This document shows positions 55,342 through 64,000 of a stretch of DNA of 64,000 bases, in pieces. Position 1 is the first letter of the stretch. Every line of letters begins with the position of its first letter. The notes below the pieces were generated by a model. That model saw nothing but the letters and a program-made list of their open reading frames with translations. It did no database searches and was not told the origin of the DNA. The stretch comes from Plasmodium coatneyi (taxonomy: Eukaryota > Apicomplexa > Aconoidasida > Haemosporida > Plasmodiidae): the NCBI RefSeq assembly GCF_001680005.1, contig NC_033564.1:620001-684000 (forward strand), given 5' to 3'. Made by a program: the position numbers and the translations under genes.

Positions 55342-58300
55342 ATGGTAAAAAGGAATAATACCATTTACATTTCCACTATTTGAAAAAAAAAAAAAATGTG
55401 TATATATACACATAATAGTATATGTGCATGTGTACACACACACATATATATAATGTTCCATGTGTATATCAAATAATAGTAGTGGAAATGTATGTATATA
55501 TATGGACATATACATACATAATTTCCTAATTATATTTATAGGTAAGAAGTACAGATAAATTGCCCTCAGAAGACATATATGCTGAATTTGATAAGGGAAG
55601 AGAAGGGAGGTGTATGCTCCAAGGAGCGGGACGTGGGAAACTTACTGATCTGGAACGTGAGGTGAAAACATCATTACAGACGTACCATATACATAATGGA
55701 GACCTGGCCAATAAAATTGCAAGTAACTATTGTCATGCATGTAACAGAGGAAGTGGGGATTGGTTGAATTCTGTGGGGGATGCGGACCTTCCTTATTTTT
55801 TTTATTATTGGTTAGGTAGTAAAATAAACAACAACTTGAACCAGGGTTCTCTCTCAATGGTTATGGGGCCAATTTATGGGAAGCTGACAGAATTCCATTC
55901 TGGATGTGCATGCACCAATTTGTACGAAGGCTTAAACAAAAAACGTTTCGAAGAGGCTAAAATACTATTCGACTACAACTATAACTATAAGGAGCTACGG
56001 AAGAATGTAGACGAGTGTCGCAATTATTGCACTGGGGAAAAATGCAAACAGCCCTGGGACACCTTGTACAGGGAAGCTGAATCAACATATAACGCTGTTA
56101 GTAAATATTGCCAAGGTGCTGACGGAGATCAATATTGTCCCAAATTCAACAGCCAAAAAGAGCAGGAAGGTGGGAGGGGGAATATAAAAAACCGCTAGAA
56201 TTAGTTTGCTCACCACCTGCTGCTGCTGAACCAACATTATCTGATTCTGCAGCAGTAAGACCTCCCGAATCTGGAGAACCATCACGAACATTATCACCAC
56301 AGGTTATTCCCCATTCATAATATATAATAAGTACTATAAAAATAGCACTTCATGAGTTATATAATAATAATAATAATATAGGAAGAAATGCACATATGAA
56401 AAGAATACTTACTTATACATTCATTCTACTTTCCTACTTTATTACATTTTTAGGGGAAGGCAGGAGATTCAATTACATTACCATCAAAGCAGAGGTACGA
56501 GGAATGCAATGATAGAAAGTGTTTTGATGGAGCCCAAGGGTGGGGGCAATACTGTAACAAAGGATTAATAGACAAAGTGGATGGTGCACTAGGGTTATAC
56601 GGAGGGAAGGATGACAAATTAGCGGGTAGTATTGTAAGGAATTGGTATTACGCATGCGCAGGAGGGAAGGACAGTGGGGACCCATCTTATTATGATCGTT
56701 GTAAGTTCCTCTATTATTGGATTGGTGACAAAATAAAGGATAAAATAAATAAGGGAAACTTTCACGCAGGGACCTCTGTCTCAATGGTTATGCCGTCAAT
56801 TTATGATAAGCTGAAGAACTCCGGAATTACATGTAAGTGCAATAATATATATCCTAATATTAGCAAAGACAGATTCCCACAGGCTAAAATACTGTTTGAT
56901 TGGTATTATGATTATAATAAACTGAAGAATGACGATGACTGTCATAATTATTACAGCAGTGAGAAATACAAACAGTCTTCGAGGACAGCCAATTCAACAT
57001 ATACGGATGTAAGTAGAACTTGCGGAACCACTGCCGGAGAATTTTATTGTGAGAAATTTAAAGCAGAACCTAAGGTGGACGAATATGCAAAACCACAGGA
57101 ATTGACATGCACTACATCACCTGCGGCCTCTGAACTTTTAGTACCATCATCATCACGTACACGAAGTGAAACAGGTAAGACAAATGAAGGAAGGATAATT
57201 GTTAGGGTGGTGGAAGGAAGGTACTTCCTAAGGAAAGGGAATAACTTCCTTCCAGAGGAAAGGAAGGTCTAAGGAAGAGGGAAAGAAAGGAAGGGGGGTC
57301 TAAGGAAAGGGAGTCTACGGAATGGAGTGTCTAAGGAAGGAAAGGAAAGGACTATCTAAGGAAGGATGGTCTAAGGAAGAAAGGAAAGGAAGGGTCTAAG
57401 GAGGAAAGGAAGGTTTAAGAGGGATGGAAAAAGGAAAGCTTAAGGGGGAAGGGAAAAAGGAAGGTTTAAGAGGGAAGGAAAAAGGAAGGTTTAAGAGGGA
57501 AGGAAAAAGGAAAGTTTAAGAGGGATAAAAGGAGGGTTTAAGGATGGGAGGTAACATACTTTCCTAAGGAGGAAAGGAAGAGAACAACATTTCTTGTTCA
57601 GGAAGGGAACATTACCTTCCCTAAAGAAGGAAGGGGAATGTGCGCGCCCATCGTAAGCGCATCCACCCCAGGTCGATAATATCTTCTCAATTATATTTTG
57701 AACACGCCTTCTTTATTATTTATGCTTTGCGTCCAGTAGGTGAAGAAAGTGGACTATCACTACCAGGAAAACCACAGGGACCACCACAACAAGGTGGAAA
57801 CAAACCACAAGGTCCACCTCCCCCAGGAAAACCTCAAGGACCACCACAACAGGGTGGTAACAAACCTCAGGGACCACCTCCCGCAAGCAAACCTCATGCG
57901 TCAACACTATCATCATCCATACAGACACTTCCAGCTGCCTCAGGGTCCGTTGGGATGGATAGCACCACTATTGGTATTGGTGGTGCTGCTGGCGGATTTG
58001 CCGCAATAGGATTGCCAGCACTGGTATTCTTTCTATATAAGGTAAGTACCACCTAACAACCTTCCTTCAACGTTACCACCCCTAACAACCTTCATTCCAC
58101 ATACCACACTTAACAACTTTCCTTCCACCTACCACACTTAACAACTTTCCTTCCACCTACCACCTAACAACCATAACACCCATTTCCTTTTTTTTTTCAT
58201 TAGTATAACCTTCTACCTTCTGGAATAAAGAACACCTTCTCCTTTGGAGGAGGAAGGAACAGCAACAATAACAATAAAAGAAATAGTAATAGAAGAAAAA

Positions 58301-58440
58301 GAAGATCTGTCAGGAGGAATGAATTCGACACTCTAACTTCAACAAACGACGACTCTTCTACAGGATATTCAAGAACAAACTTAACAGCGACAGACAGTGC
58401 AACGGAATATTCTATTCCATATACTTCATCGTCTAGATGA
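55342..58440 (+). CDS. kir: KIR (pir superfamily) protein K9, two ectodomains plus a proline-rich exon; frameshift in domain 1
   Basis: Exons are 55342-55344 (ATG alone, tentative), 55542-56302, 56454-57174, 57740-58041 and 58204-58440. Domain 1 opens TDKLPSEDIYAEFD and has LPYFFYYWLGSKI. Domain 2 opens ITLPSKQRYEECN and has RCKFLYYWIGDKI. A separate exon, joined in phase 1 (an extra intron compared with the other genes), encodes GEESG followed by a PGKPQGPPQQGGNKPQGPPP repeat and the transmembrane helix (GFAAIGLPALVFFLYK). The tail ends YTSSSR like K8. The domain 1 exon is 761 bp, not a multiple of three. The frame shifts in a G-run near 56170: frame one stops at 56198, while the other frame continues into LELVCSPPAAAEPT, the normal domain end. 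It is either a broken gene or a base error. Confidence 0.78.
57175..57739. repeat. Purine-rich minisatellite intron of K9
   Basis: Units such as GGAAGGTTTAAGAGGGAAGG and GGTCTAAGGAAAGGAA fill most of this 565-bp intron. They are inverse complements of the CCTTCCTTAGACCC units in K4. Confidence 0.85.
57763..57893 (+). repeat. Proline-rich coding repeat in K9
   Basis: Two copies and a part of a 21-codon unit (PGKPQGPPQQGGNKPQGPPP plus Pro), in frame, followed by ASKPH. The unit closely resembles basic salivary proline-rich proteins of primates, from memory. Confidence 0.9.
58042..58203. repeat. Pyrimidine minisatellite in the last intron of K9
   Basis: About three copies of a 35-40 bp unit with CAACTTTCCTTCCACCTACC and ACACTTAA; same family as in K4. 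Confidence 0.85.
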
Positions 58441-59712
58441 AAAAAAGCGTTTTTGAATAAAGGGAAGGAAGAGTGTAAGGATATTAGAATGAAGGTTTGA
58501 AATGTTGGAGTGGGGTTAAGAGCGTTGGAATAGGGTCCCCTCCTAGGTATTAGGAACAATAATGTGGCCTGCTAATTAGCTGTTTAATGTTTACCTGAGG
58601 GATGCACTTAAGGAAAATAAAGAAAGAAAAGAAAAAAAAAAAAAAATAGTTCTTACGCTATTAATCCAAATACACGCACGTTTGTGTAACCCACTTGTGA
58701 GAAAACTCGGAAAAAAAAAAAAAAAATTCAATTTTTTATATATTTCCAAGAGGTAGAATTCCGCGATGTGTATACTGAGTAAAAAAGCATGCTGCAACAC
58801 ATGCATGTTTTCTTTTTTTTCTTTTTACTCTTTTTTTTTTTTTTTTTTCGTGTGTGCCCTTTTCTTTTTCTACTTGAAAGGTAGACGAAACCGCTCTTGT
58901 TTTTTTGCCAAAGATTTGATTTGCGTCCGTGGGGAAGTTGCTTTGTTATATTGTCTGTTTGTTTTTGGTGTGCTTTTTGTTTTTTTTTTTTTTTTTTTTG
59001 TTCGTCCCATTTTTTGCCTTTTTCCCTATCATTATTTTTTTTTCCGGTCCGACATTCGCGTTCCCCGATTTGCATTTTCCCAGAGAAGAAACTTCACCAC
59101 ATCACTGGGAAGAAATCAAAAAAAAAAAAAAAAAAAAAAAAGAAATCCAGAGGAAAGCGAAGCAAACGAATCGCCTTGCTGGCACATGTGTGTAGACGTT
59201 TCCGCACAATTTTTTTTTTAAACCATACCACACGTATGCCCCTTTGCATGCATTTCCGCGCGCGCAACACAGGCTTACCCATCCATTGTATGTGCGTCCT
59301 GAGGGGTCAACGCTGGGGTGGAAGAGTGCATTCTGACTCTCAAGGTGGGGATGGGAAAGAAAAAAAAAAAAAAAAAAAAAAGGAAAAACAATAACAGAAG
59401 AAAAAAAAAAAAAGAGTAACTCTGGACAGTCAGACAGAACGATAATAGAACGATAAACAGACCAATGCGCACACTTGTGCGTGCCGAATTAGCGACACTT
59501 CAAAAGGTGAGAAAGGAATCGCTTTGCGAAATATCTGTTCTGAGCCTTGTGCTGCAATTTTGCATGGGAACATTTACCTCTGCTGCGGCAGTTTATGCCA
59601 TTTTCACATTTTTCTGCCGCTGTTTTTCTCCCTCTTTGCAGTGCCGTACCCCGCCCTTCCCCCGCGCCCTTCTTTTTTTTCTTCCTTTTTGAAACCCTAA
59701 AAGATCGTCCAC
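58441..59712. other. Junction between the kir island and the DHHC gene
   Basis: No gene is supported. Homopolymer runs occur at 58633-58647, 58710-58726, 58827-58849, 58980-58999, 59118-59141 and 59359-59381. From about 58780 the base composition becomes core-like. The change of character suggests the right border of the first kir island lies between 58450 and 58780. Confidence 0.6.
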
Positions 59713-60683
59713 ATGAATAATTTTCTGTCTTTCCTTTTCGTGACACTTTTGAGCGCCTTCATTTATATATGTTACCTATGTGAGTGCGCCAGCCACCGTC
59801 GTGGCAACGTCACTCGCATCGCACATGCTTCCTCGAGTGTAAAAGCGCATATATAGAAGTGTGCACACAAACGTACATGGAGGAGAACAACAGAACGTGG
59901 AGGGACACCCTGCAATGCACCTCCACCCCCCTTTATTGCAGACTGCCTTCAAAATGAATACCTAAACAGTTACGGTCGCACCGTGCGCATAATCTTGGGA
60001 GTAATGAGCGCCCCTTTTTTTGTATGCTACTATTGGTCCTTTATAAAATTCTCCTTTAACAACCCTGGATATGTGGACACCACGTGGGAAGGTGAGAGAT
60101 GAGAGTGTGCCAACTTGGCTTCAGAAAATTTCTACTTAGTGTTCGCTATACCCATGGTGAGCAGCTGATACATATGATGACGCACTGCCCATGGAGAGTA
60201 TTTTTTCCTCCTCCCCCGTCCAGCAAACGCAGAAGAAAATAACATACCGATCGAAAAGAGGAAAATTAGGAATTACACACCAAATAAGTACACCATCTGT
60301 GACAAGTGCAACTTTCTCGTGAGACCAGAGAGGGCCCACCATTGCCGGGTAAAAGTCGCACGCCGTCGTCCAGCAAAAAAGGGTGATACACTGTAAGGTG
60401 TGTTGAGTGAGTGCTGAAGCAATGGTACAACGTTCTCTGCCATGTATACTCCAAAATGTATGTTCAATGACACACCCGATCGCTTATCCCCCCCATACAG
60501 TCCTGCAAGAGATGCGTTCTGAAGATGGACCACCACTGCCCATGGATAGGCACCTGCGTGGGAGAAAGGAACTTAAAGTTCTTTTTCCTCTTTTTGTTCT
60601 ACGGGCTGCTCACAACGCTATACATTGCTATTACCATTAGCCCTAAGTTTATACTGGCTCTACAGGAAAGCGAAAGTAACAAG
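59713..60683 (+). CDS. DHHC palmitoyltransferase, 5' four exons only (3' part missing)
   Basis: Exons are 59713-59779, 59942-60091, 60224-60348 and 60501-60683, with GT/AG borders and matching phases, giving 175 residues. Visible are transmembrane helix 1 (FLSFLFVTLLSAFIYICYL), helix 2 (RIILGVMSAPFFVCYYWSF), and the full Cys-rich domain: CDKCNFLVRPERAHHC, then SCKRCVLKMDHHCPW, then IGTCVGERN. Helix 3 follows (FFFLFLFYGLLTTLYIAIT). The DHHC cysteine forms the acyl intermediate in protein S-palmitoylation. The expected fourth helix and the TTxE-type motif are not found in the 1 kb before kir gene K10. An in-phase donor (GTAATA) ends exon 4, so a further exon once existed. By position it may correspond to P. 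falciparum DHHC9. It is either truncated by the second kir island or the 3' exons escaped recognition. Confidence 0.82.
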
Positions 60684-61633
60684 GTAATAATCCGGTGAGA
60701 GGGGACATCCCTCAGGCACTCTATTTGGGTGCACTTCCCACGAAGCGTTCGCTGGTGCATTAGGATGGTCACCCTGTGTAGATCCCCACTCGGGCTATCC
60801 ATACATGCATACATTGTTCAATTGTTCAGTTGTTCGTTTGTGCATTTGTTCATTCGTCCATTCTACTTTCGTTCATTCGTTATCCATTCGTTTAATCATT
60901 CGTTATCCATTCGTTTAATCATTCGTTATCCATTCGTTTAATCATTCGTCTATTCGTCCATTATGCCGAGTGTAATTTCTTTTTTTTTTTTTTTTTTTTG
61001 TTTGTTTAATGTGTCAGTTTGTCCTTTAAATATTGATTCTTTTTCGTATACACAAACATGTGTGACATGGTAAAAAATTTGTGTAATTGTACACACAGTT
61101 CCTTTTTTTTTTTTTTGCGGAGGAGAAGAGCATTGTGATGTGCTGGTGGGGGCGTTAGAAATGGACAACTTTGTTCGCAAAAAAAAAAAGAGCAGTGTAA
61201 GTCAAGCCCCATTTGAAGCCCCCTTTTTTCTTGGTTGCTCCTTGTTTTGGGTTGTTGTGCTTCCCTCCCCTTTTTTATTGTGTTCCTCATATTGTGCGCT
61301 TGCCATTCCTTTTTTTTTTTTTAAATTTAGAGGTGGTAGACGGATTATTTATTTTTTTCTTCTTTTTTTAATATCATGAATTAATTCAATTAAATTTATT
61401 TTATTTTTTCTTTTTCTTTCGCGCCTTTTTGGAGTATGTTTCCTTCATGCAGAGTTATTGATACAATACCAATCATGGGGAAAAAAGAAGTAGAAGAAAA
61501 TAAAGGGAAAAAGAGAAAAAAAAGAAGGAGAAAAAAATGAGGCAAAACAGAAAGGGAGGAAAGAAGGAAAAGAAAGAAAAGAAAGGAAGTGAAAAGAATG
61601 AAATGAGGGAAGGAATACCATTCTGCTCCTTCC
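60684..61633. other. Region between the DHHC gene and K10
   Basis: I searched this stretch for the remaining DHHC exons and found none that I trust. It holds the repeat at 60860-60963, poly(T) runs (60980-61000, 61108-61121, 61311-61321), and from about 61420 sequence like that downstream of other kir genes (GGAGTATGTTTCCTTCATGCAG). Confidence 0.6.
60860..60963. repeat. Tandem repeat of TTCGTTATCCATTCGTTTAATCA type
   Basis: Three near-perfect copies of a 23-24 bp unit at 60881-60950, with further CATTCGT-rich sequence on both sides, lying after the last visible DHHC exon. Confidence 0.85.
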
Positions 61634-61668
61634 CACACTGTACATAAATTACATGGTCAGTTATATTT
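61634..61668 (-). promoter_or_regulatory. Conserved kir 3' element downstream of K10
   Basis: In the sense of K10: ATAACTGACC, a spacer, then AATTTATGTACAGTGTGGGA, starting about 42 bp after the stop codon. Confidence 0.6.
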
Positions 61669-61708
61669 TAGTGGGGAAAACATTACATTCCACAATGTGT
61701 GTTACATT

Positions 61709-64000
61709 TCACATACCTTGATAACTAATATTCTTCATGTTTCCTGGTCTTCTATTATTTGTTCTTCCTTCCTTTCCTCTGGATGGTGGTCGTCCACCAT
61801 ATACGGTAGAATCCTCTGTCGAATATGCTGCTGCTGAATATGCTGTCGAGAGGTCCGTTGAATCGAATGTGGAGGCGCCGTCCATTGAAGTTAGAGTGTC
61901 AAATTCATTCCTGCTAGTGGATCTTCCTTTTCTTCTATTGTTATTTGTGCTTCCTCGTCCTCCTCCGCGAAAGAAGGTGTTTTTTATTGCAGAAGGTAAA
62001 AGGTCATACTAATAATAAAAAAAGGAAAAGGAAGTGAAACAATGTGCATTATATATGTAGACACACATATATATAACTGTACATATATATATGTATATAT
62101 TAATTTTATAATTGCAGTTGTACATACCTTATATAAAAAAAATGTGGTTAGTGGTAATGCTGCTACTCCTAGGATGGACGACACAGCAGCGGTGGCTGCA
62201 CTTATTCCTTCCGAACAGGATAATTGTGCAAACTTCCTACTACAGGAATCTTTATACTTCTGTTCAAAACTATTACAAGGGCCATCACTCTTACCATCAC
62301 ATTCCTTTTGAACAGTATCATAGGTTGAATAAATAACTTCCATGTATTGTTTAAGTTCCTCAGTACATCGGGATCCAGATTGCTCCAGCCGTTGTTTAAT
62401 AGTGCTGTAGTCTTGGGAGTGGTCATATATTTTTTTCATGTTATCAAACTGTTCTTTCTTAATATTACTATAAATAAGGTTACACTCCCTTGCATTTTTC
62501 TTCTTCGGTAATTTTCCGTAGATCAAATTCATAACGGTCGGAAATGAACCTGAGTTCATCTTCAATTTGTTAGAAATTAAATCACCTAGCCAGTAATAGA
62601 AATAGTCACATCGATGGTCATAAGGTAATATACTACTACTTCCTACTATTTCGTCTATATAATACCATGCACATGCAATTTTGTCCTTGAAGTCACTAAT
62701 ATCTGGGTAATCCTCTAATATACTTTGCAGACTATTTCGCATTTGTATGACGGAGCCATTAGTGCTGTATACATTGTGCTGGAAGTCTAATTCACTGTAC
62801 ACATCTTTTGAGGGTAAGTAACTCAAATATCGGACTCCCTATAAATATGTAGAATTCAGTGGAATATATATATATACCCCCTATATATTTTTTATTCTTA
62901 ACCCCTTTCTCCTTAAAACTCCTTCCTTTCCTTCACCCCCTTCCTTCCACCAACGATCTACCAACAACCTTCCCTTCCGCCAACTACCCTTAACAACCTT
63001 CCCTTCCGCCAACTACCCTTAACAACCTTCCTTCCATCAACCACCTAACAACCTTCCTTCCACCATCCTAAGAACCCACCTACCACCCACCTAACAACCC
63101 ACCTACCACCCCTAACAACCCACCTACCACCCCTAACAACCCACCTACCACCACCCTAACAACCCACCTTCCACGCTACCACCTAACAATCTTCCTTCCA
63201 TGTACTACCACTAATAACCTTCCTTCGACCCGCCACTACCCTAACAACCTTCCTCCCTCCTTAGACCCCTTCCCTTCCTTTACCCCCTTGTCTTACCTCA
63301 TTGTGCACATTAACATATTATCATGAAAACAATATATATGTGTGTGCACGTATATATTTATTCACTCTAAATAAGAAAGAAGAAGGGGAGCAGGATTAAA
63401 TTTCCTAGTATTGTTGTTGATATTCGTTGTTGTTGTACTGACCTGGACGACAGTTGCAGGAGCAGATTTCGGAGCACCATGTTGCTGGTGATGTGTTTCA
63501 CTGCCTAGGTCATCTTCACTGTCCTGTGTTTGTTCTCTACTTGCTTGCTGCTTCTTAGAACTAAGAGCAGCTGCATATTCTGGTGCATAAGTCAGTTTTA
63601 GTTCAACTCCCTTATAAACATTAACCTTCTGTTCAGTTCCCTGTGGTGGTGTATATGTTGACTCATATGTTCCGCTATTTGTTAATGTTAGTGGGTTTAT
63701 ATCACTGTCCTTCCCATACTTGAATATGAATTCCTTGCAATATGGATCATCGTCCCCTTTGCTCTTACACCCCCTATTTATAGCAACAAATGCTTCCTTA
63801 GCCCCTTCTAAGTGTTTGTAATAACCTTCATCACAGGAGTTCTTAGAACGTTCTAGTTTCGCCTTTATACCATTAAAGTCATAGGAGAAGTCGAATATGA
63901 TTTTCCATTTCTCGAAGAGCTGTTGGTCAATGTTAGGAGTGTCTTTGTATAGAAGTGTGCAATTGTCCTTAACACCAAATTGCTCCAATGCAGCATATAT
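61709..64000 (-). CDS. kir: KIR (pir superfamily) protein K10, two ectodomains, 5' end outside the window
   Basis: Exons on the minus strand: domain 1 from beyond 64000 to 63443, domain 2 62838-62128, tail 62008-61709, phase 0. The visible part of domain 1 has FDFSYDFNGIKAKLE and a long polar linker rich in Gln, Ser, Asp and His before the donor (TVVQ, GTCAGT). Domain 2 opens YLSYLPSKDVYSELD and has RCDYFYYWLGDLI and YDHSQDYSTI. The transmembrane helix is SSILGVAALPLTTFFLYK. The tail begins YDLLPSAIKNTFFRGGG and ends ISYQGM. The inter-domain intron (62839-63442) is filled with the pyrimidine minisatellite. Joining the two domains assumes the same plan as in K1, K2 and K6-K9. Confidence 0.82.
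62930..63270. repeat. Pyrimidine minisatellite in the inter-domain intron of K10
   Basis: CCTTCCTTCCACC, CCACCTACCACCCCTAACAA and ACCCTTAACAACCTTCC units on the top strand. Relative to the gene, the orientation is opposite to that in K4 and K9. Confidence 0.9.

Noticed and set aside
56166..56196. A 29-base intron (GTGGG...CTAG) that would restore the frame of K9 domain 1
   Set aside because: It would repair the frame but is far shorter than any other intron in the window (93 bp or more); a frameshift is the simpler reading.
61103..61159. Possible fifth exon of the DHHC gene after ACACAG
   Set aside because: In phase, but it codes for a poly-Phe run and a few residues before a stop, without the fourth helix or the C-terminal motif.

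Overview
This window looks like a chromosome-internal piece of a Plasmodium genome, most likely Plasmodium knowlesi. The evidence is spliced genes with very short first exons, long poly(dA)/poly(dT) runs, a falcipain-type hemoglobinase cluster, and ten pir-superfamily genes of the KIR type. The KIR genes are interleaved with degenerate interstitial telomere-like repeats (GGGTTTA/CCCTAAA), and two of them carry peptides that match primate CD99. Repeats of this kind inside chromosomes, and CD99 mimicry in KIR proteins, are known hallmarks of P. knowlesi. P. coatneyi is the main alternative.

Layout. (1) 1-21.6 kb is conserved core sequence. It holds a seven-exon SET7-type lysine methyltransferase (3028-6334, +), three intron-less papain-family cysteine proteases of the vivapain/knowpain type in tandem (7224-8669, 11524-13011, 15234-16670, all -), an AP2-domain gene (about 19.1-20.0 kb, +) and a secreted cyclophilin of the CYP19B type (20550-21564, -). 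From memory this matches the P. falciparum chromosome 11 block SET7, falcipain-2B, falcipain-3, AP2, CYP19B. (2) 22.1-58.5 kb is a kir island with nine genes (called here K1-K9). Six of the nine have two extracellular KIR domains on separate exons. K1/K2, K5/K6 and K7/K8 are divergent pairs, and each has a telomere-like repeat tract in the space between the two starts. In each tract a G-rich arm is followed by a C-rich arm. K3/K4 is a divergent pair of a different, single-domain subfamily and has no such tract. (3) 58.5-61.4 kb is a sliver of core sequence with the first four exons of a DHHC palmitoyltransferase; no 3' exons are visible. (4) 61.6-64 kb is the start of a second kir island (K10, -), cut by the window edge.

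How the genes work together. The core genes are housekeeping or blood-stage genes: hemoglobin digestion, chromatin modification, protein folding in the secretory route, and S-acylation. The kir genes encode variant proteins expected at the infected red-cell surface, with variable ectodomains, one transmembrane segment and a basic Ser/Thr-rich cytoplasmic tail. Minisatellites, telomere-like tracts, a kir relic, a frameshifted kir and one precise intron loss all point to active recombination.

Points most worth a second look: a salivary proline-rich-protein-like exon in K9; CD99-like peptides in K6 and K8; an elastin-like GxxPG stretch in K5; a conserved element just 3' of the stop codon in five kir genes; a conserved block just 5' of the start in five kir genes; the fusion-like orientation of all three telomere-like tracts; the truncated DHHC gene; and an almost identical stretch of about 170 bp shared by the three protease prodomains.
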